DNA from: Neolewinella agarilytica
Lineage (GTDB): Bacteria > Bacteroidota > Bacteroidia > Chitinophagales > Saprospiraceae
Length of the DNA: 64,000 bases
Direction of reading: 5' to 3'
Assembly (NCBI RefSeq): GCF_900110645.1
Contig: NZ_FOFB01000001.1
Location: forward strand, 1-64,000
This document shows positions 60,101 through 64,000 of this stretch, piece by piece. Positions within the stretch are counted from its first letter, which is position 1; every line of letters starts with the position of its first letter. The position numbers were made by a program, and so were the translations under genes. The notes under the pieces are model-generated. The model worked only from the letters and a program-made list of their open reading frames with translations, was not told the DNA's origin and searched no databases.

Positions 60101-63031
60101 AGTACTGACCGTGGCGGTCGCTACCGTCTGACGGTGACCTTCACCGATTTGCAGTGTTCGAATACGGCTCAGTTGATCGTTAGAGATCAAATCATCCTGC
60201 CTTCCAGTTCTTTACCTACTCAGGTGCCCTTGAACTGTAATGGTGACGACGTAGAACTAACCACTGGCGCAGCTGAAGATGGCATCGATTATGCCTGGAC
60301 CCGCCAGGGAGAAGCTGCTGTGTTGAGCATGACAAGTTCCCTGAGCGTCAATGAAACGGGCAATTATGTAGTCGAGCTCAGCAACCCGGCTACCGGTTGT
60401 ACCCGCATGGATACGGTAGCGGTTGTACCCAGCTCAGGCGTGCCCACCATTACGGCTCCGGCTAGCGGCCCGGTTAGTATCAGCTGTAACCCCGACACGA
60501 CTACGCTGACGCCCATTTTTGAAAACGTAGATGCCTCCACCAGTTACTTCTGGGAAACCATGGATGGCCGAGTGGTGGTAACGGACGTAACCAATCCTTC
60601 GGCCCGGGTAGTATTACCTGGTACCTACCGGGTTTTTGCTTCTAACGGAGAATGCCGGGACAGCCTCGACATCGTCGTCGGAGAAGCCGTCCTACCGACC
60701 GTAGACGCCGGTGAAGACAAGGAAATTGCCTGTGAAGACGACGCTCAACTTACGGGTAGTGCCACCAGCACTACGGGTAACGACCTGACTTTCCAGTGGA
60801 CGATCGACGGGGAAGAAGTACCGATGGGCTCCGCCGAGACGGTCGTTGTTACTCAGCCCGGCACCTACTTCTTCACGGCAACGGACGCCATCACTGGCTG
60901 TAGCGCCAGTGACTCCATCGTCCTCTCCGCTCCCAGCGGGTTCCCGACATACACACTTGCCGATACTATTGGTGGCTTGGGTTGTTCGCCCAGCACCGTT
61001 CGTATTCGCGTGGAGACAGAATTTGCCGATGATTACGACTTCGTCTGGAATGATCCTTCCGGCAGTGAAATCAGCACCGAAAGCTTTGCTTCGGCCAGCA
61101 CCTCAGGAATTCACACGGTAACCATCACCAACCGGGCCACGGGCTGTGTAGCTACCGACGAGGTGTTTGTTGATGACGACCAGTCTGACCCACCCTTCGT
61201 TGCCTTCCGCCGCAACAATATTGATATCAGCTGTGAATCTGGCCCGGCCGTCATTGACGCTGAACCATCCGTTGGAGAAGGCGGAGGCCGCTACACCTAC
61301 ACCTGGAGTGTCGTCTCCGGCGGTGAGGAGCCATCGGAACAGGGCAATGATACGCTCACCGTACGTACGGCAGGCGTTTACCGCTTAACGGTATTGGATA
61401 ACGTGACCCTTTGTGAAGATTTCCGCGATATAGAAGTCACCGATTCCCGGGTATTCCCCGAGGTAACGGCCATAGAAGGCGAGCAACTGGACTGTGACAC
61501 CCGGGAAACCACCATTGGTATCACCATCGCAGACCAGCCTAACGACTACACCATTCAGTGGGTTGGCCCTCCCGGCGTTGAAGACATTCCCCAGCAGGTA
61601 GAGATGATTACTGTCACCACCGGTGGCACCTACAATGCGGTAGTTATTAACCCGGCCACCAGCTGTGTAACAACTGTCCCGATTCGGGTCGACGATCTGA
61701 TCGACAGCATCGCCAGTATCGTCATTATGCCCGCTGACAGCTTCGATTGCAACAACGCAACGATCACCCTGGACGCCTCTGATACTAACCTCAACGGCAC
61801 GGATCCTTCGGGCATCAGCTGGCGGAGTTTCGATGGCAATAACATCACACCGGCCACGGGCTCCCTCATCGTTTCGGTGGATGGCCCAGGTGACTATGAG
61901 TTGTCCGTCACCGACATCAATGGCTGTACGGTGCAGGATACCGTATCCGTTGCAGCGGCCTTGAATACACCCTTTGCGCAGGCAGGTGATCCGATTGAAG
62001 CGGAATGTGGAGACACCCCTCAACTGGACGGAACGGGCAGTTCGCCCGAACCCGGAGGAGACATCATTTACGCCTGGAGTGCGGAGGATGGTGGAGCATT
62101 TGTTGGCCGAACAGATGTGGCACGACCATCCGTTACCGGCCCCGGCACCTACCAGCTCATCGTCACCAACCTGAACAACGGCTGTTCGGACACCAGTCGA
62201 ACAACGGTCACCCTTGCTGATCAGGAAGCGGCTATGCTGCCCGCCAGCTTCACCACTTGTGAAATCCCGACGGTAGTGGAAGGCAATTTGCCCGCCGGTA
62301 CGACGGGAGTCTGGACTTCCTATAATGATGACGGCGCCGTATTCACGGTAGATAACAATCGGGCCACGATTACGGAGTTAGGAGAAGGCATCAACCTGGT
62401 CTGGACGCTTTCCGCCGCGGGCTGTCCTGATTACAGTTCTGATTCCCTCCGGGTTTCTCCGGAGGAAGGCCCGACGGCCAACGATGATGTACTTCAAGTG
62501 ATCGGCGATGACAACATCGGACAGATTGATCTCTTGCTCAATGATCAACGGACCGGTCCGGTAGAGGTTACCCTGCTGACCGAGCCTGGATTTGGCGAAA
62601 TTACCATTGATCTCAATGGCAACATCACCTTTGAATCGCCGTTGGGGCTTACCTCTACTACGACGGTGGATTACGAAGTCTGTAGCACCGTTTGTGAAGG
62701 CTTATGTGACCAGGCGACGCTGACCATCCGCGCCAGTGCGGATGGCTCAGACCCGACGGTGTTCAATGCCTTCACGCCAAACGGCGACGGCATGAACGAT
62801 ATCTTCGTTTTTGATATCCTCAACCTTCGCCCGGACGAATTCCCGGACAACGAGCTCATCATTTTCAACCGCTGGGGAGACATCCTTTACGAAGCCAAGC
62901 CCTACAACAACGACTGGGACGGCACTAGCAATGGTGGAACGCCCGTTCCCGAAGGCACCTACTACTACATTCTGCGCCTGAACGTGGGCGAGGGTGAAAT
63001 CATCCGGGGGGATGTGACGGTGGTGCGGTAG
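57122..63031 (+). CDS. giant gliding-motility-type adhesin with type-B T9SS domain
   Basis: 1,969 residues from the ATG at 57122, which opens signal peptide MRYLLLIITLAFGTALTAQ (the ATG at 57068 adds 18 residues before it). The first 800 residues hold about six cohesin-like beta modules (pattern GD.FCV.V.A..F.N......I.FDP..L.F..I, for example GDTYCVEVVAESGFDNLKGY). Then a long series of Ig/PKD-like modules with paired Cys (LSCADPQ, IDCNNE, ISCNPD, IACEDD). The end VFNAFTPNGDGMNDIFVF ... GTYYYILRL is the gliding-motility-associated type-B C-terminal domain. Surface adhesin delivered by T9SS with the preceding PorP/SprF protein. Confidence 0.9.
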   Translation: MRYLLLIITLAFGTALTAQVSTTFILPNLAADNNTEVCLPISVIDFSATIEFGFALQTDKPEDGGALTFSRVQNLNPDLPGFGMEDFDLSTYLPAGLITVNWRTYLDGEDCETAPIVTLDDGAILFEVCYNVSGPIATQHPVRFFNKPDDDPFDGVDDSVDITFNRRNTCNVGGFPGIEQGSVTVGVSPLILTITDEEGIYQPGDTYCVEVVAESGFDNLKGYQFGIQFDNTVLQVISATANTDLPQNSDGGYNLFDGDAFYGVWAPFGDLVESLDPGTSLVTVCFEIIGECRGRTDINIGEIPTSSGGTRPVEANGDGPGLVAIPVVQEGIRLIIDDCNPDGFDVVVDCPDQPVNFGDEGFCVAIRAGDDFENMTDIDYLIKWDPSILEFANIGARNPDLFINIGDDFDDSGVNNGVLSFDWDAVGSQSPSVNEGDLIYEICFNAIGFGGTSSVTIADFRNDIRNTDGPFRGLNPTNCAITIQKPEGVAIRYPSTIGFSSTQQNCFDLEVDGFTDVTSFSIFVTYSAFLFEFDAFTPDVAGVTATMLADGLYRLDYSGAPITLTDGSSLGSFCLLAEDGATPGDCDLLGNGGFIADQVVTTESEGNSVPVEVFNGEACVLFPNGFGITIEDTEGDIGDNFCVPVLAQNFVNIQTANIQFNFDPTLVEFSSINISGSNWPGLNTADFDLSQTGVGIITLNFDSEGAGVSHAGGAVEFRAFSLCFNARNRDECFDLTAEDAATPPTVTDDGDGSIIYQGGEVCLNDRLILISIDAVDASCSDADDGGIRFEVAPRPNNEDVFIRTDNPVRLGNNGSVDGLLPGTTNYVLYNANGTVALEGSIEIGVNQDNAAFANAGEDRTLSCADPQTALINGRDNIGEAYELFIVQGDGTTRNVGGGNVGGGGNVVASVSEPGTYLLEVFSASGCSAIDTVEVLGINRPVAEVPDELIIDCNNETVVLDAAGSSEGGNVSYLWERINGEGTPLDTVGTNAQESTDRGGRYRLTVTFTDLQCSNTAQLIVRDQIILPSSSLPTQVPLNCNGDDVELTTGAAEDGIDYAWTRQGEAAVLSMTSSLSVNETGNYVVELSNPATGCTRMDTVAVVPSSGVPTITAPASGPVSISCNPDTTTLTPIFENVDASTSYFWETMDGRVVVTDVTNPSARVVLPGTYRVFASNGECRDSLDIVVGEAVLPTVDAGEDKEIACEDDAQLTGSATSTTGNDLTFQWTIDGEEVPMGSAETVVVTQPGTYFFTATDAITGCSASDSIVLSAPSGFPTYTLADTIGGLGCSPSTVRIRVETEFADDYDFVWNDPSGSEISTESFASASTSGIHTVTITNRATGCVATDEVFVDDDQSDPPFVAFRRNNIDISCESGPAVIDAEPSVGEGGGRYTYTWSVVSGGEEPSEQGNDTLTVRTAGVYRLTVLDNVTLCEDFRDIEVTDSRVFPEVTAIEGEQLDCDTRETTIGITIADQPNDYTIQWVGPPGVEDIPQQVEMITVTTGGTYNAVVINPATSCVTTVPIRVDDLIDSIASIVIMPADSFDCNNATITLDASDTNLNGTDPSGISWRSFDGNNITPATGSLIVSVDGPGDYELSVTDINGCTVQDTVSVAAALNTPFAQAGDPIEAECGDTPQLDGTGSSPEPGGDIIYAWSAEDGGAFVGRTDVARPSVTGPGTYQLIVTNLNNGCSDTSRTTVTLADQEAAMLPASFTTCEIPTVVEGNLPAGTTGVWTSYNDDGAVFTVDNNRATITELGEGINLVWTLSAAGCPDYSSDSLRVSPEEGPTANDDVLQVIGDDNIGQIDLLLNDQRTGPVEVTLLTEPGFGEITIDLNGNITFESPLGLTSTTTVDYEVCSTVCEGLCDQATLTIRASADGSDPTVFNAFTPNGDGMNDIFVFDILNLRPDEFPDNELIIFNRWGDILYEAKPYNNDWDGTSNGGTPVPEGTYYYILRLNVGEGEIIRGDVTVVR

Positions 63032-63146
63032 GCAGGTTGGAGGTTGCAGGTTAGCAGGTTGCAGGTTAGCAGGTTGCAGGTTAGCAGGTTGCAGGTTGCA
63101 GGTTGCAGGTTGCAGGTTGCAGGTTGCAGGTTGCGGGTTGCGGGTT
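63032..63146 (+). repeat. GCAGGTT heptad array, 16 units
   Basis: Starts 1 bp after the adhesin stop. 16 heptads, 13 exact GCAGGTT and variants GGAGGTT and GCGGGTT; three extra A bases in the first half create GCAGGTTAGCAGGTT 15-mers. Ends 3 bp before the terminator. Confidence 0.9.
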
Positions 63147-63149
63147 GGA

Positions 63150-63189
63150 GGCAGCATTCAGGTACGGTCCTGAATGCTGCCTTCTTTTT
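63150..63189 (+). terminator. intrinsic terminator of the adhesin gene
   Basis: GGCAGCATTCAGG (63150-63162), loop TACGGT, CCTGAATGCTGCC (63169-63181), then TTCTTTTT. 13 perfect pairs. Confidence 0.92.
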
Positions 63190-63385
63190 GGGCGCGGGGC
63201 CGCAGGTGCAGGGTTTTGCCGGTCACCACGCGCTCCGCGCGTGCACGGGCTTAGCGCGGTCCCCGCGCTGAGGAGCAATGATTCAGGGGCGCGTACGCGG
63301 AGCGTACTTAGCCCGTTCACGCGCGGGAGCGCGTGGAGACCGGGGCCTTGCTCCTCTACCCCACTCTGCACCTGCGGCTGCGGCT
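63190..63385. repeat. structured repeat element, copy B (196 bp)
   Basis: Arms GGGCGCGGGGCCGCAGGTGC (from 63190) and CTGCACCTGCGGCTGCGGCT (63366-63385). The long stem CCGGTCACCACGCGCTCC (63219-63236) pairs 17 of 18 with GGAGCGCGTGGAGACCGG (63326-63343). Inner stems AGCGCGG-TCC-CCGCGCT and GTACGC-GGA-GCGTAC (63293-63307). Two stems differ from copy A (54419) by paired changes that keep the pairing. Abuts the terminator and precedes the tRNA-Leu promoter. Confidence 0.8.
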
Positions 63386-63417
63386 GAAACTTCTTGCACA
63401 ACTCATGACCTTTTCTC

Positions 63418-63447
63418 TTGGCAATATCCCACAAAGAATTACCTTTG
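63418..63447 (+). promoter_or_regulatory. promoter of the interrupted tRNA-Leu
   Basis: TTG (63418-63420), 19-bp spacer, TACCTTTG (63440-63447), predicted start within a few bases of the tRNA 5' end at 63458. Identical in form to the tRNA-Leu(CAG) promoter. The only promoter I see for the HNH gene downstream. Confidence 0.75.
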
Positions 63448-63457
63448 CAGCCTACCC

Positions 63458-63496
63458 GCCCGGATGGCGGAACTGGTAGACGCGCTGGACTCAGAT
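63458..63496 (+). tRNA. tRNA-Leu 5' half, interrupted in the anticodon arm
   Basis: GCCCGGA (acceptor 5' strand), TG, GCG-GAACTGGTAGA-CGC (D arm), G, CTGGA (anticodon 5' strand), then CTCAGAT in the loop position, after which the expected TCCAG is replaced by TGCGG and no variable or T arm follows. Either the 5' exon of an intron-containing gene, or a fragment left by an inserted element; the 3' half is not in the window. Anticodon cannot be fixed because the junction may lie anywhere after U33. Confidence 0.75.
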
Positions 63497-63538
63497 TGCG
63501 GCCTTGTTTGCTCATACTTTTTGTTTGTATATTGAAGC

Positions 63539-64000
63539 ATGCGCTACAAATACACAAAACAAGAACTACAAGCCGCTGTTACTGCTTCGTTTAGTATTGC
63601 CCAGGTTTGCAGAATGCTGCAAATTAAAGCTGCCGGAGGAAATTACACTACCCTTAAGCAGAAGTTTAAGGATTGGAACATTGATACTTCCCATTTTCGT
63701 GGTCAAGGATGGAATGTTGGTTTAAAATTTAAGCCGAATCCCAAAAAGCCTTTGTCTGAGATTATGGTGAAGAACTCGAGTTATCAACCTTACAAACTTA
63801 AGCGTAGGTTATTGAAAGAGAAGATAAAGAAACGTGTTTGCGAATCTTGCAAAAACACGAAGTGGTTGAGCGAAGAGATTCCCTTGGAACTTCACCATGT
63901 AAACGGAGATAGACATGACAATAGACTTGTCAATCTGCAATTTCTTTGTCCTAACTGTCATGCCCTCACGGATAACTATCGAGGTAGAAACATTGGGTTG
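63539..64000 (+). CDS. HNH endonuclease, cut by window edge
   Basis: 154 codons from the ATG at 63539 to the last base, still open. An N-terminal helix-turn-helix-like region (YTKQELQAAVTASFSIAQVCRML and a TLKQKFKDWNID helix), a basic middle (KLKRRLLKEKIKKRV), and an HNH domain: zinc CESC and CPNC pairs around LELHHVNGDRHDNRLVNLQFL, with the His-His and Asn of the nuclease site, then CHALTDNYRGRN. This small HNH type is common in homing genes of introns and phages. Visibly more AT-rich than neighbouring genes, suggesting transfer. It begins 42 bases after the broken tRNA-Leu and has no promoter of its own that I can see. Confidence 0.85.
   Translation, partial: MRYKYTKQELQAAVTASFSIAQVCRMLQIKAAGGNYTTLKQKFKDWNIDTSHFRGQGWNVGLKFKPNPKKPLSEIMVKNSSYQPYKLKRRLLKEKIKKRVCESCKNTKWLSEEIPLELHHVNGDRHDNRLVNLQFLCPNCHALTDNYRGRNIGL

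Noticed and set aside
63044-63387. Several frames across the heptad array and structured repeat
   Set aside because: Products are translations of simple repeats and hairpins; the stretch is explained by the array, terminator and repeat.

Overview
The window comes from a member of the Bacteroidota, most likely a marine Saprospiria (Lewinella-like) bacterium. The signs are several proteins with type IX secretion (T9SS) C-terminal signals, a PorP/SprF protein beside a gliding-motility type-B adhesin, a PorE-like TPR/propeller/OmpA lipoprotein, weak Shine-Dalgarno sites, and many promoters of the Bacteroidota form TTG-N19-23-TAnnTTTG. Taxon is inferred from content, not from a marker search.

Layout. 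(1) 95-3744, minus: an alginate-type catabolic cluster (SDR reductase, DUF1826 protein, PL7 alginate lyase lipoprotein, a 48-residue small ORF, cupin) behind one promoter overlapped by a TTGGT/ACCAA operator palindrome. (2) 4462-15288: a large ELWxxDGT-repeat T9SS protein, a secreted GH13 amylase, a TonB/TolA-like protein and a T9SS subtilase. (3) 15710-20379: divergent cell-wall amidase and LptD-like LPS assembly protein. (4) 20394-31537: housekeeping genes (GNAT, OsmC, two tRNA-Leu, rimO, cutC, asparaginase, agmatine deiminase, FGE-like lipoprotein, DoxX, rlmH). (5) 31855-40360: glycine-rich T9SS protein, PorE-like protein, EEP protein, S24-type regulator with mltG, and an Arg/Thr-rich secreted protein. 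(6) 40710-46807: gltB-gltD. (7) 47299-53646: PPP-type phosphatase, arginine decarboxylase, kdsB, acpH, an HsdR_N-type protein, a double ABC ATPase. (8) 53799-63031: small barrel protein, caspase-like protease, PorP/SprF protein and a 1,970-residue type-B adhesin. (9) 63032-64000: heptad array, terminator, structured repeat, then a tRNA-Leu 5' half broken in the anticodon arm and followed by an HNH endonuclease gene that runs off the window.

Functional links: speA and the agmatine deiminase gene give two steps of polyamine synthesis from arginine; kdsB and lptD serve LPS; amidase and mltG act on peptidoglycan; the PorP/SprF-adhesin pair, PorE-like protein and T9SS cargo belong to surface secretion and gliding.

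The least ordinary content is non-coding. A family of repeats built on inverted GCAGGTGCA arms occurs at about eight loci; two full copies of about 200 bp share covarying stems. There are three GCAGGTT heptad arrays at gene 3' ends, a roughly 220-bp run of consecutive hairpins (21208-21429) that could be an unannotated RNA, a 95-bp element with terminal inverted repeats (25523-25617), and the tRNA-Leu/HNH junction at the right edge. All calls are from reading the sequence; no database search was run.
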